Source: Neocallimastix lanati (nom. inval.)
Lineage: Eukaryota > Neocallimastigomycota > Neocallimastigomycetes > Neocallimastigales > Neocallimastigaceae
Reading direction: 5' to 3'
Assembly (NCBI GenBank): GCA_016946835.1
Contig: JACVTC010000043.1
Span: forward strand, 1,196,001-1,260,000
DNA length: 64,000 bases
This document shows positions 50,849-64,000 of the stretch, piece by piece (positions within the stretch are counted from its first letter, which is position 1; the number at the start of each line of letters is the position of its first letter). Under the pieces are notes generated by a model. The model was not told the origin of the DNA. It saw only the letters and a program-made list of their open reading frames with translations, and did no database searches. The position numbers and the translations under genes were made by a program.

Positions 50849-53562
50849 CATATTATTATAAATATCATATATCCACTTCAAATAAAGTATATTAATAAAC
50901 TAAAGAAATTTTATATATATAAAAAAAAAAATTTATTATCAATATATTTATACATAAAAAACTAAATATTTTTAGACTACTATCATTATATCCATCCATA
51001 CTTTCTATTGTTTAATTATACGATTTAAAAATAAATAAATAAATAAAATGAATAATAATAAAAAAAAATATAAAATAAAATGTTTTCTAAAAATAATTAT
51101 TTGTAAGAAACATTAAAATTATTAAATTTATTTAAGATTATTTTAATTATTTTAATTATTCGAAATAAATATTAAAATTTTAATATGTAAGTTTCCTAAA
51201 ATGGAATTGACCTCTAATATAAATATATAAAATATATATTTTATATGTATTACAGTAAACGTTGCATAATTATTAATTTTTATTTATATTAAGATAAACA
51301 AGACAAATTACAGTCTTTTTTTTTTTTTTTTTTTTTTTGATTTTTTTTTGTGATACCTTAATAAAAATTAAAATTATACTTTTATAATACCTTTTTTTTC
51401 TTTTTTTTTTTTTTTTTTTTTTAATAAAATAAAATAAATTAGAATAAAATTAAAATGAGACCTAAATGTCAACTTTTCATTGAATATTTAATATTTACTT
51501 TTCTTTTTATATTAATCACTAAAATAAGACCACATTTCATTATTGTCTAATCCCTTATTAAAGATATTATTATCAAATTATATTAATAAAGAGAATATCT
51601 TCAGGTTGAGGTTATTGGTCATATATCTATTGGTTAGAAAAATATTTAATTTTAATGAACTAATACTGGTTTAAAAAGTGGCGAAGCCGTGTAGATATGT
51701 TAAAGGGCTTTTTTTTTTTCTAAGGTTTATTACGAAATATGGATTTAATAAGGGTTATTTATCTACTCATTTACTTATCTATTTATTTATTTATATAATT
51801 AGTTAGCTAGTTAGTTAACTATATATCTATTATTTAATTAATTAGTTAGTTAGCTATTCATTTACTAATGAATCATATTTACATTATAAACCAAAATAAA
51901 GCAAATAATTATTAAAAAAAAATGAAAATTAAATAAAATAAAAAAAAAAAAAACACTTATATAAAACTGTCCGGTTATGTTATATTTTTAATTAAAATTT
52001 TAAAAGTCTTTTTTTTTTTTTAATAATATAAGAATAAATTAATAGAAGTAATAACAATAAAATAATAACAATAAAACAATAATAATTATAAAACAAATAT
52101 AAAAATATAAAAATAATCATTTTTTGTTTTATATTTACAATTAAAAAAAAAATAAAAAAAAAAAAATTAAAATTAAATAAATTTAAATAAACCCTTATTC
52201 ATAACTATTTGAATCACATTTTGAAAAAAAAAATAAAAAATAAAAAAGTTTAATATTTAATAATATTAATCTATTTATAATAATAATAAAAAAAAAGGTT
52301 TTAGAATTATACGATTATTAAAAATTATTGTCATTATTAGTATGACTGTTATTAATTATTATAATCAATATATTGAAACATGGTACATTTATAAAATTAA
52401 ATGCTAATAATTCATTATTTTTAATATTTAATAGACAAAAAAAATAAAATAAAAAAAAAATTGTGAAAAATCATAATATACATAATATTCTTCTTTTTAG
52501 TCAACTAATATTTTAAAGAAATTCGAATACAGTTTTTTTTTTTTTTTTTTTTTTTTATTTGTTTGATTTTAAAAGCATTTCATATTATTATTATTGTTAT
52601 TATTTATTAAATTTAAATATTAGTAATAGTAAATTAAAATAATTAATAATATTATTTAAATTTTATGATGAATATTTTATTATTATTATTATTATAAATT
52701 CTATTAATACTTTTTATTTTTTTATTTTTTTTTTTTTTCTGTTTGATATTTTTCAATATTATGACTAATCCTTTTTTTTATTATTATATTTTATTTAATC
52801 TAATTTTAGTTATAATTAGGTGTTTTTTTTTTTTTTGTTTTTTTTTTTAAATAATTTTGTAAAAAATATATTTGATATATATAACAAATAACAACAATAA
52901 TAATTAATATATAATTGTGGCTGACATTGACTCCATAATAAATAATAACTTAATAATAAAATTAAAATATTAAGAGCAAGGCTTAGATAAATCAAAATTA
53001 TATAGAAAAAAATAATATTTTTTATAAAAAAAATAATTTTAATAATAATATACATTTATTATAATAATAAATTTTATAAGATGAAAACCATAAATCTTAT
53101 TTTTATTTTTCTAAAAGATTATCTTTTTGTTTGTTTTTCGAATGTCTTTTTTTTTTTTATTTTATTGAAATAATAAAATAAGAAAAAGTTAAAAGATAAT
53201 TCTTATAAATAATAACTTTTAATTAGTAAATAAAAAAACATATTAATTAAAATGAAATTAAATGGAATATTAAAAATTAATAATTAAAGTTTGAAATAAA
53301 TCAAATATGTTCAAAAAGTTTTATACTAAAAAGATTATTGGTTACATCATGAATTTTTTAAAATTAATATATCTTAATTAAACTATAATAAAAATATAAA
53401 AAATTATTATCAAATAAAACCATTTTTATTATAAAAATAAAAAATATTTCTATTATTTTTTAAATATTATTAAATTTTAATAATATTAATTAATAAAACT
53501 ATTTTTTAATTTTAATATTAATTTATTAACAAATTATAATATAGTATTTATTATATATTATT
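48764..53562. other. Gene-free AT-rich interval
   Basis: No gene is recognised. It contains (ATT)n runs at 49853-49904 and 50779-50847, T runs at 51318-51338 and 51401-51421, and a short mixed-composition islet at 51595-51712. The 49010-49100 part, next to the TTTTA array, is also slightly less AT-extreme without a match. Confidence 0.5.
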
Positions 53563-53685
53563 CATTATTATTTATTATTATTTATTATTATTTATTATTA
53601 TTTATTATTATTTATTATTATTTATTATTATTTATTATTATTTATTATTATTTATTATTATTTATTATTATTTATTTATTTATTT
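53563..53685. repeat. 10-bp minisatellite TTTATTATTA
   Basis: About eleven near-perfect units of 10 bp are followed by a short TTTA run. Confidence 0.92.
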
Positions 53686-53855
53686 CCAATTTTGTTAGTT
53701 TTTATTTTTTATTTATTATTTATTATTTATTATTTGTTAATATTAATTATTTATTTTAATTGATTATATAGTTAATTATTAATATATTTACTTATAGATT
53801 ATAACTATTAAAATTTCTAATATTTTTATTGGTAATTCATATATTAATTAAATAT

Positions 53856-53969
53856 AAAAATTCTTTCGAATAAATAATAGCTTCAAAAAAATAATATTAT
53901 TTAAATAAAAAATATTTTTAAGATATTATTTATTCGAAAGAATTTTTATTTAAATAATATTATTTTTTT
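53856..53969. repeat. Two interleaved inverted repeats (A-B-A'-B')
   Basis: A (53856-53878, AAAAATTCTTTCGAATAAAT plus AAT) is exactly complementary to A' (53925-53947). B (about 53884-53911) is complementary over about 27 bp to B' (about 53943-53969). A' and B' share the TTTTT at 53943-53947. The order A-B-A'-B' cannot form one simple nested hairpin; as RNA it would give either of two stems or a pseudoknot. Confidence 0.8.
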
Positions 53970-54823
53970 AAAGTGATACAATTTCTAATATAAAATTATA
54001 TATACACATTATAAATATTATATAAATATTTATATATACTTACAATATATATTTAATATATTATAATAATAATTTATAAAAATAAATTCCAACCTTTTCA
54101 TTTTTAAATTTGTCATTTTAGTAATTCCGATTTTGTTTATTATTCCGGTAGTTTTGTTTATTTTACCAAATTATATGAATAATAAAAAAAAAAAATATTT
54201 ATATATATATAACAAATAAATATAATAATAGAAAAACATAACTTTTTTTTTATATAATTACCTAATATTAACTATAGGTAAAAAAGAAAAATAATATAAT
54301 CTTTTTTTATATATATCCTTTATCTTTTATTTTTTTATAAAATAAAAATATATATATATATTTTTCTTTTTTGTACATTATATTTAATTAGAAAATTAAA
54401 AGTAATGCTATTTTCAACTATCCTCTTTATAAACCTTCTAAAAAAAAAATAAACACATTAAAACATTAGCACACACAAATTACTAATAATTAATTAATTA
54501 ATATAATTTTTTAAATATTTATGCGAATTGTACCAATAATAATATAGATATTATCAAAATAGGTATAATTAATCAAATAAAAATAAATAGTATATATACG
54601 ATATATAAATAAATAGGAAAATATAATGAGAAAAATGGTATTTAATATAATTGTAAAACATATGTAATTTCAAATTATATTAAGAATAAATGAAATATAA
54701 AATTAAATTTCATATTAATAAGTTTATTTATTTATTAATTGATTATTTATTTATTTATTATTTATTATTTATTATTTATTTATTATTTTTTTATTATTTA
54801 TTTATTTTTTATTTATTGTTAAT

Positions 54824-54854
<31 letters not shown>

Positions 54855-55769
54855 TTTTTGCTCATTAATTTGGATATATCTATGTCTTTATAATAAAAAT
54901 AAGCTTTAAATTTTTATAATCAGTATATAATTATTTTTATTACAATAATCAATTTTTACTTTAATTATTTATTATTTTTTTAATATGTTATATTTAATCA
55001 ATAAATAATATTAAAATATATTATTATATATTTATTACTACAAATTTTAATAAAAAATATATATATGTAATATAAATTTTTTTTATATTAATTTTAATAA
55101 AATAATATAGTAATTAATAATTCATTATTGCTTATTAAGTAATAAATATTTTTTTTAAAATTTTAATAGTTTTACTTTAGTTTTAATTTTTTTTCTAGTT
55201 AAATGTAAAAAAGAACTTTTTTTTTTTTTAATATTTTTATTTGCAAATAAATTTTAAATTATTTAAATTGATTATATATAATAAATGTATTTAAATAATA
55301 TAAATCTATAAAAATAATATAAACCTACTAAAAATAATATTAATAATATCATAATCATTAAAAATAAAGTTATTAATCGCATAACAAAAAATATATATAT
55401 TATTATTATCATATATTTATTTTATTCATTGATATGAAATATTTTAATTTTTATTGAAAGTATTTTAAAAAAAAATATATATTGCTTTTATTTTTTTTAT
55501 TTTTTTTTAATAAAATATTATATAATTTTTAATATTATATTAAATAATATATTGATAATATATTAAAACTATTATTAAATATATATATTGAATAAAAAAT
55601 AATATATTTATCTTATTTAAATAATTTTATTACTTCATATATAATGAAAAAAATTTTAATTAAAATATAATTAAATTTTTTAAAATATTTAATATAAATA
55701 TTAAATAAAAGTTTAAAAACTTTATTTGACAATTTATCAATAAGTCAATAAAAAAAAATTCCAATAATT
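53970..55769. other. Gene-free AT-rich interval before the SINE
   Basis: TTTA/TTATTTA repeats occupy 54718-54856. Otherwise it is AT-only text without a recognisable element. Confidence 0.5.
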
Positions 55770-56297
55770 AATTATTTTAGTAACTCTGTAAGATCGGGTC
55801 AATGGTTAACGCGTATACCCTTAGGTCAATAGTCCGGAGTTCGATTCTACCTTACCACCCATTATAATCCATTTGACAGCCTAACCCTAAATCGAACAAG
55901 TCATCGTCTACACTATGATCGTGCTTCTCAGTTGTACGTATACATTGCCTGAAGCGGGGTGATTCCTGCGTATTGTAAATCCTCATTAGTTAATATATCT
56001 GCGTGTTCATCACGTGTTAGGATAGATTTCCTAATTTGGAGAAAGGTAATGTAGTAAATAAATAATAATGTTATAGTGTATGTGGTTGTGGCTTGCCGTA
56101 TCCATCATCTCCAAATCTTGTGGTTCTGTAATCCGTGACTGAGAGCGTCGACGCCGAAATGGTATGGCATGGGAGCACTTTGTTGTATCTTGATACACCC
56201 GATATAAAGTTTGTCTGATATTAGTTGTCTGTTGTGGCTGGGATGATATGATCAAGACTTACAAGGGATAGTCTAAAAAAAAAAAAATTATTTTAGT
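55770..56297 (+). mobile_element. tRNA-derived SINE retroposon with target-site duplication and A tail
   Basis: Direct repeats AATTATTTTAGT flank the element exactly (55770-55781 and 56286-56297). The 5' end (55782-55860) is tRNA-like: an A-box match GGGTCAATGG at 55796-55805 and a B-box match GAGTTCGATTCT at 55837-55848, with GTAAG (55788-55792) able to pair with CTTAC just after the B box. The D, anticodon and T stems have mismatches, so it is not a functional tRNA. A body of about 410 bp with far more G and C than its surroundings follows. It ends GTCT and then 11-13 A residues (56275-56287). An internal Pol III promoter, unique body, A tail and duplicated target together define a SINE moved by a LINE reverse transcriptase. 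The only sizeable frame inside it (56031-56255, minus) has no recognised domain. Confidence 0.85.
55796..55848 (+). promoter_or_regulatory. Internal RNA polymerase III promoter (A box and B box) of the SINE
   Basis: The A box GGGTCAATGG is about 14 bp inside the element and the B box GTTCGATTC about 40 bp further on, both normal spacings for tRNA-type promoters. Both deviate by a few bases from consensus (TRGYNNANNNG; GGTTCGANNCC). Confidence 0.65.
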
Positions 56298-56977
56298 TTA
56301 TTTTTTTTTTTAGGTAGTTCTATATTTAATTAAAATTATTAATATAAAAAAAAAAAAAAAAAAAAAAGACAACTGAAGTAACATTTAAAGAATTAAAATA
56401 TTTAAAAATTAATAGTAATATACGACATATGATATAATAGTAAATAAAGTAAAAAAAAATTAAAAAAAATGTTATAGTTATTTAATGGAAATAAATGTTT
56501 CTTAATAATTAATAAGAATCAAAAGAAAATAAGATTTGATAATGAATATACTATATAAAATTATTTTACATTAATATAAAATATATATATCTGATTTCTT
56601 TCATTTTGTTAGACACTCTGCATCTTAATTTATCAATTAAAAAAAGTAATTTTCAAAAAAAAAAAAAAAAATAGAAACTTAAAAATAAAAATAGTATATT
56701 ATTAATTTTTTTATAGTATAAGAGTAAATAAGAAAATATATATATATTTCTTTTTATTTGTTACAACCATACTACACAAATTATTACACTATCAATTATT
56801 ATACAGTTGTTTTTATTACTACTATTAGAAGTATTATTATTGATAAAATATTTTTATATTATTTATTATTTTTTTTATCTTACTCTATATATACATATAT
56901 TTAATTATACTAAATTTTTTGATATTTGACAAACTATACCTTTTAATTTAAATATTGAAAAAAATATATATATATAT

Positions 56978-57012
<35 letters not shown>

Positions 57013-57942
57013 TATATATATCAGAAATAAAATAGATAAATTATGAATTCTGTAATAACATAGTATAAAAATATTATATCTAATTTCAATATTTATATCA
57101 ATAAATAAATAAAATCACTTTATAAAATATAATTAAATTTTTTTATTTTAAAAAGTATAAATTAAAAAAATATATATATATATATATTTAGAAATCTATA
57201 TCAATATCAGTTAAAGTTGAAACAACATTAGAAATTTTTGACGTGGTAATCTAGTTTTATAGTGAAAATATCAATTATTTGTTAGATATAAGAAGGTTTA
57301 ATCTACTCTATATTTTACATACTTTCTTGCGAGATGGAAAATCCATCAAGACTTCTTAATGATTATTAAAAGAAAGCTATTTATTATTTTTATCATTCTT
57401 TATAGTAATAATGATAGAAATTATTAATTAAAAATATTATTGTCATAAAAAAAAAAGTTTTACAAATATTAAATAAATATTAAATAAATCATTATGACTT
57501 TATATATAAATTTAATATATTCTTAATCTATTAATATTATATATTATCATATTTTAATTTAAAAAAAATTATTAATTACATATTAATAATTTATTTAATT
57601 GACATTAATATCTACATATATATATGTATATATTTTATAAAATTAAAAATTTCAATACAATATTAACATACATATTAATTAAAAAGAACGAACATTTAAA
57701 AAAATAAATTTTTAATTATAACAAAAGAAAAAAATAAATAGAACAAAAAAAAAAAAAAAAAAGACGTTTTCTATTTTCTTTTAATATTATTATTTTTTAT
57801 TATTATTATTTAATTCTTTTTTTTTTTTTTAAAAAAAAAAAAATATATATATATATAGATAGATTAATGCATATCTATTTTTCAATTTTTAATATTTAAT
57901 TAAGATCAAACTTTATTTTTTATCATTTTTATCAATATAATT

Positions 57943-57987
<45 letters not shown>

Positions 57988-58132
57988 AAAAAAAATGGAA
58001 ACAAGAAAAGATAAAAAAAAAATTTTTTTTTAATTATTTTAATAATACCATATAAAAAAAATTATATTAAGGAAGAACAAATAAAAATTTTTCAACATTT
58101 CAGATCTTTCTTTCTTTTCTTTATTTTACAAA

Positions 58133-58167
<35 letters not shown>

Positions 58168-60277
58168 AGAAATTTTTAAAGTAATAACAAATAATTTTAT
58201 TATATCATTATTACCATTATAATTATTATGAAATTAATTAAAATTATTATTTATTAAATTATTTATTATTTATTAAATTATTTATTATTTATTAAATTAT
58301 TATTATTTATTATTTATGTACTTATTTAAGTATTTATTTATTAAATTATATTATTAATTATTTATTTATTATGTTTTTATTAAATTATATATTATTATTA
58401 ATTGTTTATTTATTATGTATATATTAAATTATATATTAATATTTATTATTTAAGTATTAATTATTTATTATTAAAATAATTTAATACATTAATTAAAGAA
58501 TATAAAGTCCAAACTCAAATAACCTACAGTTTGTTCTAATATTTTACTTCATTATATAAATAATAAGCCAAAACCAATGAATGAATGAATGAATGAATAA
58601 ATAAAATGAAGTTTTTTAATTTTATTTATTAATATCAATCACATTTAATTCAAATTTAAAATAATAATGATAATTCCTATTTGTTCTTCTTAATCTTTTT
58701 CATTTTCATTTTTTTTTTTTTTATTTGTTTTTGTTTTTGTTTTTGTTTCATTTTCTCTAATTAAAACTTTAATTATTATTAAATAGACTTAAAAAAAATT
58801 ACTTTTTTTTTTTTATTTTTCTATAATGGATATAATTTAGGAAATTTTAAATTAAATTTTATTCTATATTTAATTACTTTATTAATTTTTTTTAAATTGA
58901 TTTTTCTTTTTTTTTTTGGAAATTTAATTATTATTATCAAAACTTTTTTTTATATAGATTTTTATATACATTTTTATAATTAAAATTCTTTAAAAGAACC
59001 TATCCTATAATTAAATAAAAGAAAAGGAAAAGGAAATAAGAAAAAGAAAATTTTATTATTTAATAATATAGTTTGATAATATTATTATGAACATAATTAT
59101 TAAAATTAGTATTAAAATTTCTTATTATCAATAAGTATTAAAACTAATGACCCGTAATTTATTCTTTTTTTTTTTTTAATAATGAAAAGGAATATTACAC
59201 ATAAATAAATAAAAATCATATTTTACAATATTATTGTCCAATAGATTAAATTTAAATATAATAATATTAATAAAAAATATTAAGAATGAGTAAAATTATG
59301 AATAATATAATAATAATATTATTTTATATATTTTTATTTAAAGTTTTACTATTTAAAATGTATATAAAAACTAATTCTTTTTATTAAAAATTTTAATAGT
59401 TCAAATTAACATCTGATATATTTATTTGTTTTTGTATAATTATTGTTATTTTTCTTTATAAAATATTAATAAACAAAATTCATATTAAACTTTTAATAAT
59501 GTTTAATTATTGTTCTATTCTATTATCATTATTATTAAAAATATGAAGATTTTACAAAAAAAAAAAAAAAAAAAAGTAATAATAATAATAAATTCTATAT
59601 ATTCTTTATATTTTTTTAAAAAAAAAATCAAATAAATATTTTATTTTTCTTAAAAACTAATAATAATTAAACATATTTAAAGAAAAAAAAAAAAAAGTAT
59701 TTTAATTTCATTTATATCCTACAATAAAATATTCTAATAAAATATGTAATAGCTTAATAATAATTATTTCATATTATGGATTAGGGAAATTTTAATTTTT
59801 ATCGGAGGATTAGAACAAATAAAATGGAAAATAAAAATATTATTTTTAAAAAGAAATTATAATATTAAATTTTATATATATATGTTATATTTAAAAGTCA
59901 ATATATTATTAAATTTATTTTTCTTTTTTATTTTATTATTATTATTATTACTATTGTTTAAGATTAACTATAAAATAATAAAATTTATAGTCATTATTAG
60001 AAATAAATAAATAAAATTTAACCTTATTTTATACATATACATATATATTCATATTTTATCTTATAATGGTTATTTTGTATATTATCAAACCATTCGTTTA
60101 TTTGGTTTTAAAATTTTTTTATTTACTTAAAGATGTATGGTTAAACAATCATTTAATTAATTTTATTTTAATTATATTTTCATATTTTTGGAATTTAATT
60201 TAAATAAAAAATAAATATTATAAATAAAAAAAAATAAAAGTTTATTATTATTTAATGTAATAAAATGATATGAGGTA

Positions 60278-60319
<42 letters not shown>

Positions 60320-61086
60320 CCAAAAAAAAAAAAAAATAATACTCTTCATAAAATAAAAAAAGAAAATAATTCTTTTAATTTTGATAGGAAACTATAAATA
60401 AGAGATTATATAATAAATTATCTTTTATTTTTATTACTATTATTATTGTTTTATATATTATTATTGGTATTTGTGGTATATATTTATTATCTTTTAAGGA
60501 ATTTTAAATATAATAAAATAAATGCTATTATCATTTATCATTACTGTTTCATATTTTTGTCGTTAACATTTATTTATTTACCTTTTTAGTATATGTGATA
60601 AATATTATTATTTCTTTTATAGAGTAAATAATATTTTATTGTAATTATGGATTGTGTGATTGTATTCATAATAATTAATATTATTATTTCATATATAATT
60701 TCATATATATATATATTTTCTTTTAGTATTAAATTTTTAACAAGATTATAAAAAAAAAAAAATACAGAAAATTACTTAAAATTTATTATTAATTTCAAAT
60801 ATTTTAATTAAACGAAACAATAGAAGATAAATACTAATTATATAATAACATGTAATTCTTAATTATTAATTATTAATAATTTATCTATGTAAAATAATAT
60901 TATATACATATATGTATATATATATATACATATTTATTTATTATTATTATTTTTTTTTTAAAATGGATAACAAAGTACACAAGAGTTGTGGAATTAAATA
61001 AAATTAGTTGATCAACTTATTATATAATATATAGAATATTAATTTTAAATATAAAAATAATCTTTATTATATATAAATATGTATAT
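56298..61086. other. Gene-free AT-rich interval
   Basis: Long A runs (56981-57009, 57944-57984, 58136-58165, 60280-60317) and an 18-bp TTATTAAATTATTTATTA-type minisatellite (about 58246-58460) are present. Sequence at 57190-57370 is slightly richer in G and C but matches nothing I recognise. Confidence 0.5.
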
Positions 61087-62095
61087 ATTTATTTTCTTAT
61101 TTAAAATTCCATTGTTTTCCTTATTTAAAATTAACTGATTTCCGTTTTGTGGTATATTAAGCTCTAACCAATAATATTTTTTTTTTAATATTAATTTGTG
61201 GATAATACAAAAATCTTTATAACCATAACCCCTATATATATACATATATTTATTATATATATAAAATTATTATTATTTTTTTGTATAATTTGCTACAATA
61301 AAGCAAATAAAAAAAAAAAGAATAATTTTTTTTTTTATTTTTTTTCTATTTTGGTTTTCATAATAAAATAATTAATATTAAATATTTAAATAATGACTAA
61401 TAATATACATTTAATTAAATTTGAATTATTAATTTTTTTTTTTTTGTTATTTTTTAGTTTAAAATTTTTAATATTTATAGATTAATAATAAAAAGTTATT
61501 TTTTTTTTGAAATTTAAAATATTTTAATTATTATTATTATTCTTTATATATATATGTATATATTTTTTTTTATATTTGCATTCATAATTTCATTTCATTT
61601 TTTTTTAATTATTAATAAAGTTTAAGTATATTAAATTTATATATTTAATAATATCAAATTTATATATATTTAATTATTATATCATTATTAAATATGGATA
61701 CAATTACATATATGTTAAATAAATAATAATAATTATCTTTATATAAATTAAATTTAATAAAGTATTTAATAAAAATATATATATATAAATTGAGAAGTAT
61801 TTATATAAAATTAAAAGATAAATAATAATTATTAAATATATTACGGATGTACTGGTGTATATATAAAATTGGATGGATATTAAAAAAGATTATATTAATT
61901 ATATTAAATATATAATAATATGAAAAAAAAATTATTCTTTTATTAATTTTTTTATACTCTAATTTATATATAATTTATTTTCTTATTTAAAACTCCATTG
62001 TTTTACTTTTATTTTAAAAGTTAACTGATTTCCGTTTTTGTAATTTATTAAGTTCAAACCAATAATATTTTTTAATTAATATTAATTTGTGTTAA
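61087..62095. repeat. Pair of diverged direct repeats about 890 bp apart
   Basis: 61087-61205 and 61975-62095 share, in order, TATTTTCTTATTTAAAA, TCCATTGTTTT, TTAACTGATTTCCGTTTT, ATTAAG then TC, AACCAATAATATTTTT and TTAATATTAATTTGTG, with substitutions and small indels. They may be ends of an old LTR-type element or part of a larger tandem duplication; ATGGATAC text recurs near 61694 and 62400. Confidence 0.75.
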
Positions 62096-62220
62096 ATAAA
62101 AAATAAAATAAAATAAAATAAAATTATATTAAAAAAATATTTATCTATCTATAAATTTATAGTCAATTTTATAACAATTGTCAATTAAATGTTTACTTTT
62201 TTTGTTACTTATATTTTTTA

Positions 62221-62253
<33 letters not shown>

Positions 62254-64000
62254 TTTATTTTTTAACTTTTGTATGATATAATTTTATTTCAAAATTTTCG
62301 AATTATTAAACTTAGTAAAGTTCATTAATAGAAAAGAATTTTAATAGTAATAAAGTTAGATATATGTATTGAATTATTATTATTATAATTATTGTTTATT
62401 ATGGATACAATTTTGTATATGTTTATGTTAATAATAGCTTATTATTTTCATGCAAATTAAAATTAATAAACAATTTGATTGAAAAAGAAAAAAAATAATT
62501 TAATGGAATCGTATTATTAGTATAATAAAAAAAAAATATTAAGATTTAGATATTTATTATTATATAAATATACAATAAATATCCATTCATTGTATATTTA
62601 TAATAGTGGGAAGATATTGGAAAAAAAAAAGATTAAATTTATAATATTAAATATGTAATATTATACAAAAATTCTTTTGTTTATGTTTTCTTTTTTTCTT
62701 TTTTCTTTTTTAATTTTACTGGATTTAATATTAAAATCTTAGAAAAAAAATTTAAAATAATAATAAAAAAAATAAAATAAAAAATAAAATAATATTTTAT
62801 ATACCGTATCATTTTAATTTTAATACTATTTTTATTATCATTTATTTACTTTATTTACTTTATTTTCTTTAATGGTATGTTAAAGTAATTATTTTATAAA
62901 TTGAATTATTGTTTTTTCAAAATAATTAATTATATTATTATTATTATTATTATTATTTTATAAATTTATTTTTTTTAGTAATCATTAATTTTAAAAAAAA
63001 AAAAAAAGATTATGGATATATACAATAAATTTTTAATATTTAAATTCTATTTAAATAAAATTTATTTTAAAAATTAAGATTTAATATATTTATATTTATT
63101 TTATTAAAGTTATTATTATTATTATTTTTTTTAATTAAGACTGAAACATTTAATATTGTTAAAATTATTAGAAACAATAACATTTTATTTTATTTTATTT
63201 TTTTTTTTTAAAAAAATAAAAATAGTGTTACTAAATTTTAATTATTATTATATAGTTTAAATGTATAATAAATATGTATCCAATTGAATATTGAAAGATT
63301 AAATAATCTTATTAAAATTTTTTTTTTTTAGAGCTGTACCAAAAAAAAAAAAAAGAAACATCTATATGATATATATTTTTTAATTTATAATTTATAATTT
63401 ATATTAATAAATTAAATAATTATATATATTATTTATATTATATTATTATTATATTTTAAAATTTAATTAATAATTCTATAAATTAAAAAAATAATAAGGT
63501 TAATAAATAAAATTAAAGTTAATGAATAATGTGGTATATTAGAATATAATATAATAAATTGGAAAAGATAAAAAAATTTATAGTCAATAAATTCGAAATA
63601 AAATTTAATGAATGAAATGGATAATTAAATCAATACAATGTTAAATTTATAATAAACTTTATTTTTTTTATTTTTTATATTTTATATTAAGTTAGAGTTT
63701 CTTTTGTATTTTGATATATTTATATATATAAAATTATTTTGTTTTATCTTAAATTATTTATTTTTTCTTTAAATATTAAATATTATACAAGGAGGTGGAG
63801 ATAAATATTATATTAATGAAAAACGAAAATATTTGATAGTAATAATAAAAAAAAATTTTTTTTATTAATATTATATAATAAATTTATAATTGAAAAGATT
63901 CAAAAATGAAAAACTGATGATTTTTTTTTTTTTTTTGAAAAGCTCCTAAACTAATAATATATATATAAAGAATATAATAATTTTTTTTAAATAATTTTTC
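62096..64000. other. Gene-free AT-rich end of the window
   Basis: Short (ATT)n runs at 62225-62255 and 62936-62956 and scattered T and A runs. ATGGATA-type words recur at 62400, 63013 and 63617, hinting at an old tandem structure. No gene is seen. Confidence 0.45.

Noticed and set aside
52816-53055. 79-codon minus-strand hydrophobic frame
   Set aside because: Composition is that of AT-rich random DNA ending in a Lys run from a poly-T tract; no motif, signal or splice context supports a gene.
55877-55891. CCTAACCCTAA resembling telomere repeat
   Set aside because: Fewer than two units inside the SINE body; chance similarity.
56031-56255. 74-codon minus-strand open frame
   Set aside because: Lies in the body of the SINE, has no domain or homology I recognise, and is expected by chance in DNA of normal composition.

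Overview
The window is extremely AT-rich eukaryotic DNA with few genes. Spliceosomal introns are short, AT-only and bounded by GT/AG. Homopolymers and AT microsatellites run into hundreds of bases, and proteins carry long Asn tracts. These traits, a class C GPCR with a bacterial-type solute-binding ectodomain, a DUF4474-type secreted protein, and remnants of carboxylesterase and polysaccharide-deacetylase genes, point to an anaerobic gut fungus (Neocallimastigomycota). The phylum is inferred from family content and base composition; I could not run a database search.

Layout. 3-1424: broken end of a Ty3/gypsy retrotransposon pol gene (RNase H, integrase). 2689-10547 (-): a 19-exon secreted leucine-rich-repeat gene whose ectodomain is duplicated and whose tail is about 950 low-complexity residues. 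13.8-14.6 kb: hexanucleotide array and minisatellite. 15433-18677 (-): three-exon solute-binding-domain class C GPCR. 22318-23968 (-): ArfGAP1/Gcs1-type Arf GTPase-activating protein. 27.8-28.3 kb (+): decayed type-B carboxylesterase. 30546-31298 (-): secreted DUF4474-like protein. 33.2-33.8 kb (+): decayed CE4 deacetylase. 33.8-35.2 kb and 40.6-41.6 kb (-): two diverged copies of one decayed, unidentified gene. 42395-44101 (-): Pho85-type (Pcl) cyclin. From 44 kb to the end I find no intact gene; the DNA there holds a TTTTA array of more than 1 kb, perfect hairpins and diverged direct repeats.

The most distinctive non-coding object is at 55770-56297: a sequence island of visibly normal base composition with a tRNA-like A box and B box, an A-rich tail and a perfect 12-bp flanking duplication. 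This is the structure of a tRNA-derived SINE retroposon.

The intact genes do not form an operon or cluster. Two encode surface or secreted recognition proteins (LRR protein, GPCR), one a secreted protein of unknown role, and two are housekeeping or regulatory (vesicle traffic, cyclin). I see no new multi-gene system. The strongest candidates for novelty are the SINE, the duplicated one-exon-per-LRR architecture, the dispersed minisatellite motif shared by three arrays, and the interleaved inverted repeats at 53.9 kb.
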